Below are positions 6,462 to 14,091 of a stretch of DNA of 28,116 nt, in pieces; position 1 is the first letter of the stretch, and every line of letters starts with the position of its first letter. Below the pieces are notes generated by a model that worked only from the letters and a program-made list of their open reading frames with translations, made no database searches and had not been told where the DNA came from. The stretch is from a virus. The DNA is taken from positions 1 through 28,116 of the IMG/VR virus record IMGVR_UViG_3300046804_002589; one strand, 5' to 3'. The position numbers and the translations under genes are program-made.

Positions 6462-6929
6462 ATGTTCGGAACAAGTTCGCTTACACTCTCAGTGCCAGAA
6501 ACTGCAAAGTATCTGCTGGAGATTCAGAAAAACAGCATCGGATTGGATGAGTGGTTTAAAAGGTTTGATACTGCGTTTGAGACGCATACCAACTATCCAC
6601 CATACAATCTAGTTAAAGAAAGTAATGTTGATTTCCGATTGGAAATTGCACTTGCTGGATATAAAAGAGAAGATATTGAAGTCACTACGGAATGGAATAA
6701 ACTCTTTGTGGAAGCAAAGAAATCTGGTAGCTCTAATGATGAGTATCTACATCAAGGATTGGCAAAGAGAGCATTCACCCGCACCTGGACTCTTTCTGAT
6801 GATGTAGAAGTTAAGGATGTTTCTTTTGAGGATGGATTACTCACTATTAAACTAAATAGAGTTATTCCAGAACATCAGAAGAAGAAGGTATATGAAATCG
6901 TTTCAGGAGTTCGTTCAGATTCTGAATGA
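6462..6929 (+). CDS. hsp20: Small heat-shock protein Hsp20 (alpha-crystallin family)
   Basis: This 155-residue small chaperone is a common T4-like cyanophage gene. The alpha-crystallin domain runs from about residue 45 to 145: YNLVKESNVDFRLEIALAGYKREDIEV, LFVEAKK, the central FTRTWTLSDDVEVKDVSFEDGLLTIKL, and the terminal VIPEH segment replacing the usual IxI. It would bind unfolding proteins without ATP, perhaps protecting host photosystems or assisting capsid assembly. AAGGAGG stands 7 bases before the ATG, one of the best ribosome sites in the window, suggesting strong expression. It sits between the regA terminator and a 65-aa gene that it overlaps by 38 bases. Confidence 0.92.
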   Translation: MFGTSSLTLSVPETAKYLLEIQKNSIGLDEWFKRFDTAFETHTNYPPYNLVKESNVDFRLEIALAGYKREDIEVTTEWNKLFVEAKKSGSSNDEYLHQGLAKRAFTRTWTLSDDVEVKDVSFEDGLLTIKLNRVIPEHQKKKVYEIVSGVRSDSE

Positions 6930-7089
6930 AAAAATTGGTGATTTTGGTGCGACTGCCAAATATGTGAAACCGAAAGAAAATTGTTATGGTAAAACGGTTG
7001 ATTATAAAATGGCACCAAAAAAGAAAGTTTGTGCTTTGAATACTGATAGTGGTTCTGGCGGCGCCTCTGGTGATTCTGGTGGTGAATAA
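6892..7089 (+). CDS. 65-aa protein with capsid-targeting-like N-terminus
   Basis: This small protein begins MKSFQEFVQILNE. That resembles the capsid-targeting sequence of T4 internal proteins (MKTYQEFIAE), which gp21 protease cuts after a glutamate in an (L/I)xE context; here LNE ends at residue 13. The rest is a basic middle part and a Gly/Ser-rich tail (SGSGGASGDSGGE). The gene overlaps hsp20 by 38 bases and has AAGAAGG in front of its ATG. A role as a packaged internal or scaffold-core protein is inferred from the N-terminus alone. It could instead be an unrelated small protein. Confidence 0.6.
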   Translation: MKSFQEFVQILNEKIGDFGATAKYVKPKENCYGKTVDYKMAPKKKVCALNTDSGSGGASGDSGGE

Positions 7090-7092
7090 ATA
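7085..7092 (+). promoter_or_regulatory. Possible late promoter box AATAAATA
   Basis: AATAAATA matches the NATAAATA late promoter form but overlaps the stop codon of the 65-aa gene, where such a string can arise by chance. A transcript from here would end only about 70 bases later at the terminator at 7121-7165, so it would make a short non-coding RNA or nothing useful. Confidence 0.25.
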
Positions 7093-7120
7093 GAATTGAA
7101 TATCGTCGTCGCTAAGCCAC

Positions 7121-7165
7121 AGGGGAGCAACTGGCAAAATCCAGTTGACGCTCCCCTTCTTTTTT
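7121..7165 (+). terminator. Strong rho-independent terminator after hsp20 unit
   Basis: A two-part stem is followed by TTCTTTTTT. The outer stem is AGGGGAGC (7121-7128) with GCTCCCCT (7150-7157). The inner stem is AACTGG (7129-7134) with CCAGTT (7141-7146), with a 3-base bulge and a CAAAAT loop. The descending arm also contains the -35 box of the next promoter. Confidence 0.85.
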
Positions 7166-7173
7166 GCTATAAT
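7145..7173 (+). promoter_or_regulatory. Sigma70-like extended -10 promoter for Sm-like genes and gp43
   Basis: TTGACG at 7145-7150 and TATAAT at 7168-7173 are 17 bp apart, and TGC directly precedes the -10, giving an extended -10. The -35 lies inside the terminator stem of the previous unit. The first gene start (7196) is about 15 bases after the predicted transcription start. Confidence 0.75.
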
Positions 7174-7195
7174 GTGTGTAGGGAAAATATGAAAA

Positions 7196-7531
7196 ATGTC
7201 AATTAAACTAGCACTATTAAAATCAGGTGAGACAGTTATTTCTGATGCCAAAGAACTGATTTCTGATGATAAAGTTTGTGGATATCTTTTTGATAATCCC
7301 CATAAAATTGAGATTAGGAAATCTATTCTTTTAGTTGAGGAACAAAAAGCATCTGATGGAGCAGATGTTGAGATTTCTTTGTCTCCATGGATTGTTCTGA
7401 CAAGTGACAAACAAATTCCAGTTCCTCCTGATTGGATTGTTACTATCGTAGAACCAATCACAACCATTAAAAAAATGTATGAGGAGAAAGTAAATGTCCA
7501 AAACAGTGAAGTGCCTTCTACTGAAGGTTGA
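7196..7531 (+). CDS. Cyanophage Sm-like protein, copy 1
   Basis: This is a 111-residue, beta-rich protein. The arrangement (IKLALLKSGETVISDAKEL, GYLFDNPHKIEI, a variable charged loop, SPWIVLTSDKQIPVPPDW, IVTIVEP and a C-terminal KKMYEEKV helix) agrees with what I remember of an Sm/LSm-fold family described from cyanophage-like metagenomic sequence. Sm proteins form rings that bind U-rich or A-rich RNA, as Hfq does. The next gene is a diverged paralogue overlapping it by 38 bases. It is the first gene after the 7145-7173 promoter and leads into the DNA polymerase. The Sm assignment is from memory and needs a profile search; RNA binding is inference. Confidence 0.65.
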   Translation: MSIKLALLKSGETVISDAKELISDDKVCGYLFDNPHKIEIRKSILLVEEQKASDGADVEISLSPWIVLTSDKQIPVPPDWIVTIVEPITTIKKMYEEKVNVQNSEVPSTEG

Positions 7532-7748
7532 TAATGTAATTGTTACTGAGATTGAGGAAGTCCCTTCGGAACTCGGTGAACCTGATTGCCGACTTCTTAA
7601 TCCTTATCAAATTAATTCTGATGGGGAACTATTTCCTTGGCCAGAAGTAACTGACCAAAGAGAAATGATGATTCATTCTGATAGTATTCTAACTATTGTA
7701 GATCCTAAACCTGAAATTGTTGAAAAGTATCTTGAACTGACTGCATAA
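7494..7748 (+). CDS. Cyanophage Sm-like protein, copy 2 (paralogue)
   Basis: This 84-residue protein aligns with its upstream neighbour along its length: CLLLKVDNVIVTEIEEV with LALLKSGETVISDAKEL, RLLNPYQI with YLFDNPHKI, FPWPEVTDQ with SPWIVLTSD, and SILTIVDPKPEIVEKYLE with WIVTIVEPITTIKKMYEE. It therefore arose by duplication and divergence and is shortened in the central loop. GAGGAG is about 8 bases upstream of the ATG. Its stop overlaps the gp43 start by one base (TAATG), so its translation is coupled to the polymerase. If both copies keep the Sm fold they could form mixed rings. Confidence 0.65.
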   Translation: MSKTVKCLLLKVDNVIVTEIEEVPSELGEPDCRLLNPYQINSDGELFPWPEVTDQREMMIHSDSILTIVDPKPEIVEKYLELTA

Positions 7749-10249
7749 TGCGCTTTTATACAAACGTCCAAATGGTCGGGGATCACTTCTTGGTCCGTGG
7801 TTATGAAAATGGTAAACATTTCATGACTCGTGAGAAGTTTTACCCGACTCTTTTTGTCCCTTCAAAAAAGAATACCGAATACAAAACTCTGAATGGCGAA
7901 TCTGTTGAACCAATTCAACCAGGAACTGTAAGAGAGTGTAGGGAATTTATTAAAAAATATAATGATGTTCAGGGATTTTCAATTCATGGAAATGACCGAT
8001 ACATCTATCAATACATTTCTGAAACTTATCCTGAAGATGAAGTTAAGTTTGACATTAATAAAATCAAAGTAACTACAATTGACATTGAGGTTGCATCAGA
8101 GAATGGATTCCCTGATGTAGAAAGTGCTGCCGAAGAAGTGTTGCTTATCACGATTCAGGATTATAATACGAAGCAGATTCGTACTTGGGGTCTTGGTAAG
8201 TTTAATAATCAGCAGAGTAATGTAAAATATCGTTCTTTTACTAACGAGCACGATTTGTTAAATGACTTTATCAATTGGTGGATGATTGAGGAGAATACTC
8301 CAGAAGTCATTACTGGTTGGAATAGTGAACTATATGATATTCCATATTTGGTTCGTCGTATCGATCGTGTTCTTGGTGAAAAACTGATGAAGCGCATGTC
8401 TCCATGGGGACTAGTGACTGAAAGTGAAACATTTATCTCTGGGCGTAAGCATATTTGCTATGATATTGGTGGAATCAGTCAACTTGACTATCTGAATCTT
8501 TATAAGAAATTTACTTATAAGGCACAGGAATCTTATCGCCTTGACCATATTGCCAATGTTGAACTTGGGTCAAAAAAACTAGACCACTCTGAGTTTGATA
8601 CTTTCAAAGATTTCTATACCAAAGGATGGCAGAAGTTTGTAGAATATAACATCATTGACGTGGAACTTGTTGACCGATTGGAAGACAAGATGAAACTAAT
8701 TGAACTTGCTTTGACTATGGCATATGATGCTAAGGCAAACTATGCTGATGTATTTTCTCAAGTTCGGATGTGGGATACGATTATCTACAACTATCTGAAA
8801 AAAAGGAATATTGTGATTCCTCCAAATGTGAGGTCTGATAAGGATTCAAAGTATGCTGGTGCTTATGTAAAAGAACCGATTCCTGGTGTTTATGATTGGG
8901 TAGTGAACTTTGACCTTAACAGTCTATATCCGCATCTGATTATGCAATACAATATTTCACCAGAAACACTTTTGGAAGAGAGGCACCCTTCTGTAACTGT
9001 AGATAAAATTCTTAATCAAGAAATCAATTTTGAAATGTATAAGGATTATGCAGTTTGTGCAAATGGTGCAATGTATCGTAAAGATGTTCGCGGATTTCTT
9101 CCAGAATTGATGGAAAAGATTTACGAAGATCGTACCGTCTACAAGAAGAAGATGCTTGCCGCAAAACAAGAATATGAGAAGAAAAAGACAAAAGAACTGG
9201 AAAAGGAAATTGCAAGGTGTAACAACATTCAAATGGCAAGGAAGATTCAACTTAATAGTGCTTATGGTGCTATTGGCAATCAGTACTTCCGTTATTTTAA
9301 ACTAGCAAATGCTGAGGCAATTACTCTTTCTGGTCAAGTTTCAATTCGTTGGATTGAAGATAAAATTAACAAGTACCTAAACAAAATTCTTAAGACAAAT
9401 GATGTTGACTATGTTATTGCTTCGGATACTGATTCTATCTACCTTAATATGGGTCCTTTGGTTGAAACTGTATACAAGGGAAGAGAGAAAACTACTGAAG
9501 GCGTTGTTTCGTTCCTTGATAAGGTCGCTAAGGTGGAACTTGAAAAACATATTGAAAGTTGCTACCAAGAACTGGCGGACTATGTAAATGCCTATGACCA
9601 GAAGATGCAGATGAAGCGGGAGAATATTGCCGATCGTGGAATCTGGACTGCTAAGAAGCGATACATTCTAAATGTTTGGGATAGTGAGGGTGTTCGTTAC
9701 GAAGAACCCAAACTCAAAATGATGGGTATTGAGGCAGTTAAATCTTCCACTCCAGCACCTTGTCGTCAGATGATTAAGGATGGTCTGAAACTGATGATGA
9801 GTGGAACTGAAGAGCAGGTAATTGAGTTTATTGATAAGTGTCGTTCTGAATTCAAAAAACTTCCTCCAGAACAGATTGCATTCCCAAGAACTGCTTCTGA
9901 TGTTCGGAAATATTATTCTTCATCAAACATTTATGCTCCCAAAACTCCAATTCATATTCGTGGAGCACTTCTTTTCAATTATTATATTAAGAATAAAAAT
10001 CTTACTAATAAGTATTCTCTCATTGGTAATGGAGAGAAAGTCAAGTTTATTTTCTTGAAAAAACCAAACATTATTCAAGAGAATGTGATTTCTTTTATTC
10101 AAGATTTCCCTAAGGAACTTGGTCTTGACAAATACATAGACTATGACTTACAATTTGAAAAGAGTTTTGTAGACCCACTTAAATCAATCTTAGATGCAAT
10201 TGGGTGGAATGTGGAAAAAACTGTAAACCTTGAATTATTTTTTGCCTAA
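7748..10249 (+). CDS. 43: DNA polymerase gp43 (family B)
   Basis: This is the replicative T4-type polymerase with proofreading exonuclease, 833 residues against 898 in T4. Exo I is TIDIEVASENG with D112 and E114 at the same numbers as in T4. Exo II is around WNSELYDIP (D197) and Exo III around YNIIDVELVD. Polymerase motif A is FDLNSLYPHLI, motif B KIQLNSAYGAIGN and motif C IASDTDSIYL. The C-terminal tail ends in LELFFA, a plausible gp45-binding peptide. The start overlaps the preceding stop by one base. A sigma70-like promoter lies in its last 130 bases. All catalytic residues I can check are present and there is no intein or split. Confidence 0.98.
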   Translation: MRFYTNVQMVGDHFLVRGYENGKHFMTREKFYPTLFVPSKKNTEYKTLNGESVEPIQPGTVRECREFIKKYNDVQGFSIHGNDRYIYQYISETYPEDEVKFDINKIKVTTIDIEVASENGFPDVESAAEEVLLITIQDYNTKQIRTWGLGKFNNQQSNVKYRSFTNEHDLLNDFINWWMIEENTPEVITGWNSELYDIPYLVRRIDRVLGEKLMKRMSPWGLVTESETFISGRKHICYDIGGISQLDYLNLYKKFTYKAQESYRLDHIANVELGSKKLDHSEFDTFKDFYTKGWQKFVEYNIIDVELVDRLEDKMKLIELALTMAYDAKANYADVFSQVRMWDTIIYNYLKKRNIVIPPNVRSDKDSKYAGAYVKEPIPGVYDWVVNFDLNSLYPHLIMQYNISPETLLEERHPSVTVDKILNQEINFEMYKDYAVCANGAMYRKDVRGFLPELMEKIYEDRTVYKKKMLAAKQEYEKKKTKELEKEIARCNNIQMARKIQLNSAYGAIGNQYFRYFKLANAEAITLSGQVSIRWIEDKINKYLNKILKTNDVDYVIASDTDSIYLNMGPLVETVYKGREKTTEGVVSFLDKVAKVELEKHIESCYQELADYVNAYDQKMQMKRENIADRGIWTAKKRYILNVWDSEGVRYEEPKLKMMGIEAVKSSTPAPCRQMIKDGLKLMMSGTEEQVIEFIDKCRSEFKKLPPEQIAFPRTASDVRKYYSSSNIYAPKTPIHIRGALLFNYYIKNKNLTNKYSLIGNGEKVKFIFLKKPNIIQENVISFIQDFPKELGLDKYIDYDLQFEKSFVDPLKSILDAIGWNVEKTVNLELFFA
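10125..10154 (+). promoter_or_regulatory. Sigma70-like promoter upstream of uvsX cluster
   Basis: TTGACA at 10125-10130 and TACAAT at 10149-10154 are 18 bp apart. It is inside the 3' end of gp43, about 90 bases before the first small ORF and about 390 before uvsX. It is a weaker match than the others because of the spacer and the -10. Confidence 0.45.
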
Positions 10250-10413
10250 TGGATTTGCCTATTAATGATAAAGAACTTGATACTATTGTAAAAGCACTTG
10301 GATTTGGTGGTGATGGTGCTCTTTACCATAAACTTAAACTTGTAAAAGAACTTAAAGAACAAGGTTTACCTTATAAAAAAATACTTCGTGAAGAATATGG
10401 GATGGTATGCTGA
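10249..10413 (+). CDS. Small hypothetical protein (54 aa)
   Basis: The ORF overlaps the gp43 stop by one base (TAATG) and runs to TGA at 10411-10413. The product begins MDLPINDKELDTIVKALGF and continues with DGALYHKLKLVKELKEQG and PYKKILREEYGM. This is a charged, probably all-helical small protein with no recognisable domain. It is followed, again with a one-base overlap, by a second tiny ORF. Its position between polymerase and recombinase and its coupling suggest a real gene. Confidence 0.6.
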   Translation: MDLPINDKELDTIVKALGFGGDGALYHKLKLVKELKEQGLPYKKILREEYGMVC

Positions 10414-10550
10414 TGAAAAATTTAATTAAAGTTAAGTATCAATTTAAAGATTATTCTAATTCTACTCTTTTTAAGTTCTTTAAAACTCAAGAAGAAGTAA
10501 ATTCTTTTAAACTTAAAAATCCAAATTATGTTTTTATTGGAGAAAAGTGA
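10413..10550 (+). CDS. Small hypothetical protein (45 aa)
   Basis: This short lysine-rich ORF begins [20 protein letters not shown] and ends NYVFIGEK. It overlaps the preceding ORF and the following uvsX start by one base each (TGATG). That perfect chaining is the main evidence that it is translated. The AT-rich composition and lack of motifs give no function. Confidence 0.5.
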   Translation: MKNLIKVKYQFKDYSNSTLFKFFKTQEEVNSFKLKNPNYVFIGEK

Positions 10551-11554
10551 TGGATTTTCTTAAGGACATTGTAAAAGAAATTGGTGGTGAGTATACACAA
10601 CTTGCTTCCGATATTGATGAGACTGAGACTTATGTTGACACGGGTTCGTACATTTTTAATGCACTGGTTTCAGGTAGTATATTTGGTGGTGTATCTGGGA
10701 ATAAGATTACTGCTATTGCTGGAGAGTCTTCTACTGGAAAGACTTTTTTCTCTCTCGCCGTGGTTAAGAACTTTCTTGATATTAACCCCAATGGTTATTG
10801 CCTCTACTTTGATACTGAGGCTGCCATTACAAAGTCACTCTTGGAATCACGCGGCATTGACACATCACGCCTTGTCGTGGTTAATGTTGTCACAGTAGAA
10901 GAGTTTCGTGGTAAAGCACTTAAAGCAGTTGACCTTTACTTAAAAAAACCTGAAGGAGAGCGCAATCCCTGTATGTTTGTGCTAGACTCTTTGGGTATGC
11001 TTTCCACGAGTAAGGAGATTAACGATGCCCTGAATGATAAAGAAGTTCGGGACATGACCAAATCTCAACTGATTAAAGGTGCATTTCGTATGCTTACCTT
11101 AAAATTGGGTCAGGCAAACATTCCAATGATTGTAACAAATCATACCTATGATGTCATCGGTGCTTATGTTCCTACTAAGGAGATGGGAGGTGGCAGCGGT
11201 CTTAAGTATGCTGCTTCTACCATTATTCATCTCTCAAAGAAAAAAGAGAAAGATGGTACAGAAGTCATTGGAAACATTATCAAAGCAAAGACTGCTAAGT
11301 CGCGTTTAAGTAGGGAGAACCAAGACGTTGAAGTCCGTTTATTTTATGATGAGCGCGGTCTTGATCGCTATTATGGTCTTCTGGAACTCGGGGAACTCGG
11401 CGGACTCTGGAAAAATGTTGCGGGTCGTTATGAGATGGATGGTAAGAAACTCTATGCAAAAGAGATTCTTAAAAATCCAGAAAAATATTTCACTGAAGAA
11501 GTAATGCAAAAATTAGATGTGATTGCTAAAGGTGAATTTAGTTATGGGACATGA
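10550..11554 (+). CDS. uvsX: UvsX RecA-like recombinase
   Basis: UvsX is the T4 RecA/RAD51 homologue that forms filaments on single-stranded DNA for recombination-dependent replication and repair. From ATG 10550 the protein has 334 residues. The Walker A GESSTGKT is at 58-65, a Walker B-like [10 protein letters not shown] at 141-150, and [19 protein letters not shown] resembles the DNA-binding L1/L2 region. [14 protein letters not shown] is a strong UvsX signature. A GTG three bases earlier is less likely because ATG 10550 overlaps the upstream stop (TGATG). The stop overlaps the hydroxylase-like gene by four bases. Confidence 0.96.
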   Translation: MDFLKDIVKEIGGEYTQLASDIDETETYVDTGSYIFNALVSGSIFGGVSGNKITAIAGESSTGKTFFSLAVVKNFLDINPNGYCLYFDTEAAITKSLLESRGIDTSRLVVVNVVTVEEFRGKALKAVDLYLKKPEGERNPCMFVLDSLGMLSTSKEINDALNDKEVRDMTKSQLIKGAFRMLTLKLGQANIPMIVTNHTYDVIGAYVPTKEMGGGSGLKYAASTIIHLSKKKEKDGTEVIGNIIKAKTAKSRLSRENQDVEVRLFYDERGLDRYYGLLELGELGGLWKNVAGRYEMDGKKLYAKEILKNPEKYFTEEVMQKLDVIAKGEFSYGT

Positions 11555-12096
11555 AGAACATTAGAATTATTGAAACTGGTGTTGATGTATCAAAAATCAT
11601 AGAACAACTTGAGCAATATCCAGAAGATTGGGGATCTCAAAAAAATATTAAAGATACTGAACAACTTGATTCTAATAAGTATACTGTGACTGTCGATGTT
11701 CTCCAATTAATTATGGGTGGTATTACCAAAGAAGGTGAATATGTTGGAAATACTGAAATATGTAATAAGACTCCAGCATATGAGCATCATACTGAAGTTC
11801 TTAAATTTGTATTTGATAGATTTAAGAAACTAAGACGATGTGCCTTTTTATCTCTTCCTGTTGGGCAGATAGTTGGAACTCATATTGATGAGGGAACCTA
11901 CTATCTTACAAAAGATAGATATCATCTTTCTATTCAAGGAAAATACGAGTATACTGTTGGTGATGAAGTTGTAATTATTGAACCAGGAACATTTTTTTGG
12001 TTTAATAATAAACTTCCACACAAAGCAGTGAATATTGGTGATGAACCTAGAATTACATTTGTATTTGACATACCTCACCATAAGAAAAATTTGTAG
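11551..12096 (+). CDS. 2OG-Fe(II) oxygenase, aspartyl/asparaginyl hydroxylase-like
   Basis: This 181-residue protein has a double-stranded beta-helix C-terminal half. The presumed iron ligands are H111 and D113 in VGTHIDEG, and H157 in [10 protein letters not shown]167 in [11 protein letters not shown] is the likely 2-oxoglutarate anchor. RYHLSIQG and [12 protein letters not shown] are typical of the Asp/Asn beta-hydroxylase-like family. Such enzymes are frequent in T4-like cyanophages, with unknown substrates. The gene starts in an ATGA overlap with uvsX and precedes gp41 by eight bases, so it is transcribed with replication genes. The host protein or phage component it modifies cannot be told from sequence. 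Confidence 0.8.
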   Translation: MKNIRIIETGVDVSKIIEQLEQYPEDWGSQKNIKDTEQLDSNKYTVTVDVLQLIMGGITKEGEYVGNTEICNKTPAYEHHTEVLKFVFDRFKKLRRCAFLSLPVGQIVGTHIDEGTYYLTKDRYHLSIQGKYEYTVGDEVVIIEPGTFFWFNNKLPHKAVNIGDEPRITFVFDIPHHKKNL

Positions 12097-12104
12097 TTAA
12101 AATA

Positions 12105-13484
12105 ATGGAACGACTTGAACTTACGATTCTCCGAAACCTTGTATACAATGAAGATTATTCCAGAAAAGTTATACCGTTTATACAACCTGAATATTTTGAG
12201 CAAAGGTCTGAAAGAGTAGTCTTTGAGGAAATCGTTCAGTTTATTGTCAAGTATAATTCTGCAATTACCAAAGAGGCACTTGGTATTGAGATTGAAAATA
12301 GGACTGATTTAACTGAGACTGATATTAAAGATATTCGTGAAATATGCGAAACACTAACTGATTCAGTAGTGGAGAAACAATGGTTGCTAGATACTACTGA
12401 GAAGTGGTGTCGTGACCGAGCAATTTATCTTGCTCTGATGGAATCAATTCATATTGCTGATGGTAATGATGGGAAAAAGAATCGGGATGCAATTCCAAGT
12501 ATTCTTTCCGATGCCTTAGCAGTATCTTTTGATAATAATATTGGGCATGACTATCTTCAGAATTATGAGGAGCGTTATGAATTTTACCATCGCAAAGAAG
12601 ATAAGATCGAATTTGATCTGGAATATTTCAACAAAATCACAAAAGGTGGTCTCCCTAATAAGACTCTCAATATTGCTCTCGCTGGAACGGGAGTCGGCAA
12701 ATCCCTCTTTATGTGCCATGTTGCTAGTTCCGCGTTGTTACAAGGTAGGAACGTACTCTACATCACTCTTGAAATGGCGGAAGAGCGAATTGCAGAAAGA
12801 ATTGACGCAAACCTTCTCAATGTCCCGATTCAGCAACTGGTTGATTTACCACGCCAAATGTTTGAAACGAAAGTAAATAGTATTGCAAAGAAGACTCAAG
12901 GTTCTTTAGTCATTAAAGAATACCCAACTGCTTCTGCTCATGCTGGTCATTTCAAGGCACTTCTCAATGAACTTGCTCTCAAGAAATCATTTAGACCTGA
13001 TATTATTTTCGTTGATTACCTTAATATTTGTGCTTCCTCTAGGCATAAGGCAAACAGCTCTATCAATTCTTATTCATATATCAAGTCAATTGCAGAGGAA
13101 CTTCGCGGTTTGGCAGTGGAATTCAATGTTCCCATTGTCTCTGCTACCCAGACTACCCGCAGTGGTTATGGCAACTCTGATGTTGAACTTACTGATACTA
13201 GTGAGTCCTTTGGTCTCCCTGCTACTGCTGATCTTATGTTTGCCCTTATTAGTACTGAAGAGTTGGAGGGGTTGGGACAGATTATGGTGAAGCAATTAAA
13301 GAACCGATATAATGATCCAACAATCTACAAACGTTTTGTTGTTGGTATTGACCGTGCCAAAATGAGACTGTATGACTGTGAGCAGTCGGCACAGAATGAT
13401 ATACTTGACAGTGGGCAGGAAGAGGAGTATAATTACGAAGAAAAGAAACCAAAAAAATCATTTGAGGGATTTAAATTTTCATGA
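12105..13484 (+). CDS. 41: Replicative DNA helicase gp41
   Basis: This DnaB-family hexameric helicase moves 5' to 3' on the lagging strand and works with primase gp61. It is 459 residues long, close to T4 gp41 (475). The N-terminal helical domain is followed by a RecA-like motor with Walker A AGTGVGKS (193-200), an arginine/glutamate block LYITLEMAEERIAERID, Walker B IIFVDYLNI (300-308) and VSATQTTRSG. Near the C-terminus, KQLKNRYNDPTIYKRFVVGI matches the family. No Shine-Dalgarno is obvious. A perfect-consensus promoter lies in its last 80 bases. It overlaps the MazG-like gene by four bases. Confidence 0.96.
   Translation: MERLELTILRNLVYNEDYSRKVIPFIQPEYFEQRSERVVFEEIVQFIVKYNSAITKEALGIEIENRTDLTETDIKDIREICETLTDSVVEKQWLLDTTEKWCRDRAIYLALMESIHIADGNDGKKNRDAIPSILSDALAVSFDNNIGHDYLQNYEERYEFYHRKEDKIEFDLEYFNKITKGGLPNKTLNIALAGTGVGKSLFMCHVASSALLQGRNVLYITLEMAEERIAERIDANLLNVPIQQLVDLPRQMFETKVNSIAKKTQGSLVIKEYPTASAHAGHFKALLNELALKKSFRPDIIFVDYLNICASSRHKANSSINSYSYIKSIAEELRGLAVEFNVPIVSATQTTRSGYGNSDVELTDTSESFGLPATADLMFALISTEELEGLGQIMVKQLKNRYNDPTIYKRFVVGIDRAKMRLYDCEQSAQNDILDSGQEEEYNYEEKKPKKSFEGFKFS
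13405..13433 (+). promoter_or_regulatory. Consensus sigma70 promoter for mazG and tRNA-Ala
   Basis: TTGACA at 13405-13410, a 17-bp spacer and TATAAT at 13428-13433 form an exact match to the bacterial consensus. It is within the 3' end of gp41, about 45 bases before the MazG-like start. It would transcribe the MazG-like gene, the 58-aa ORF and the tRNA. Confidence 0.8.
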
Positions 13485-13891
13485 CACAAAAAGTTGATTT
13501 TGACAAATACCAAAACTTTGTAGATGCCGTAACCTCTGATGCATCCAAAGATTTTCTTGCTCTGTCTGATCGTATGGTTCAGTTAGATGAGAAGGGTGCA
13601 AATATTGAACGTCTTCTGACTGCTGCCGTTGGTATTAATGCTGAAGGTGGTGAGTTTATGGAGATTGTGAAGAAAATGGTTTTTCAGGGTAAGTCCTGGA
13701 ATGAAGAAACCCGCACTCATTTGATTAAGGAACTTGGTGATACTATGTGGTATGTTGCCCAAGCTTGTATTGCTTTGGAAGTTTCTTTCGATGAGGTTGT
13801 TCAGACCAATATTGATAAACTGATGAAGCGTTATCCTGACGGTTTCTTTGATGTCTATTATAGTGAAAATCGTGAAGAGGGAGACATCTGA
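13481..13891 (+). CDS. mazG: MazG-like nucleotide pyrophosphohydrolase
   Basis: This 136-residue all-alpha NTP-PPase has the metal-binding pattern of the MazG superfamily: E55-x2-E58 in AEGGEF, E84 and D87 in KELGDTMWYVA, and the conserved NIDKLMKRYPDGF near the end. Cyanophage MazG proteins have been proposed to hydrolyse (d)NTPs or affect ppGpp, altering host metabolism. Substrate cannot be read here. It overlaps gp41 by four bases, has its own strong promoter at 13405-13433 and overlaps the next small ORF by one base. Confidence 0.8.
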   Translation: MTQKVDFDKYQNFVDAVTSDASKDFLALSDRMVQLDEKGANIERLLTAAVGINAEGGEFMEIVKKMVFQGKSWNEETRTHLIKELGDTMWYVAQACIALEVSFDEVVQTNIDKLMKRYPDGFFDVYYSENREEGDI

Positions 13892-14067
13892 TGGTTAAAT
13901 CTGTATCTGTAAAAATGGATGTTCGTGCTGCCGCAGCAGTTCGTCAAGTTCTATTTGAAGCACAAAAAGGATACACTTATGATGAATTGAGTGTTCCTCC
14001 TCGTATTACTGATATTCGTAATGTGATTTCTAATCTTGATAGTGAGATTGAAAAACATAATCTTTGA
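13891..14067 (+). CDS. Small hypothetical protein (58 aa)
   Basis: The ATG overlaps the preceding stop by one base (TGATG) and the frame is open for 58 codons. The product starts MVKSVSVKMDVRAAAAVRQV and contains LFEAQKGYTYDELSVPPRI and a C-terminal helix. This looks like a compact helical protein with no known motif. It is the last protein gene before the tRNA and the late region. Confidence 0.6.
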   Translation: MVKSVSVKMDVRAAAAVRQVLFEAQKGYTYDELSVPPRITDIRNVISNLDSEIEKHNL

Positions 14068-14072
14068 TTTTT

Positions 14073-14090
14073 AACCCTTTCGGGGGTTTT
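14073..14090 (+). terminator. Weak terminator-like hairpin before tRNA
   Basis: AACCC (14073-14077) can pair with GGGTT (14084-14088) around a short loop, followed by TTTTC. The stem is only five pairs and the tRNA starts two bases later, so it may be partial attenuation or a tRNA processing leader rather than a full stop. Confidence 0.35.
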
Positions 14091-14091
14091 C

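Noticed and set aside
12065-12100. TTGACA before gp41 as a promoter
   Set aside because: No -10-like hexamer is found 16-18 bp downstream.
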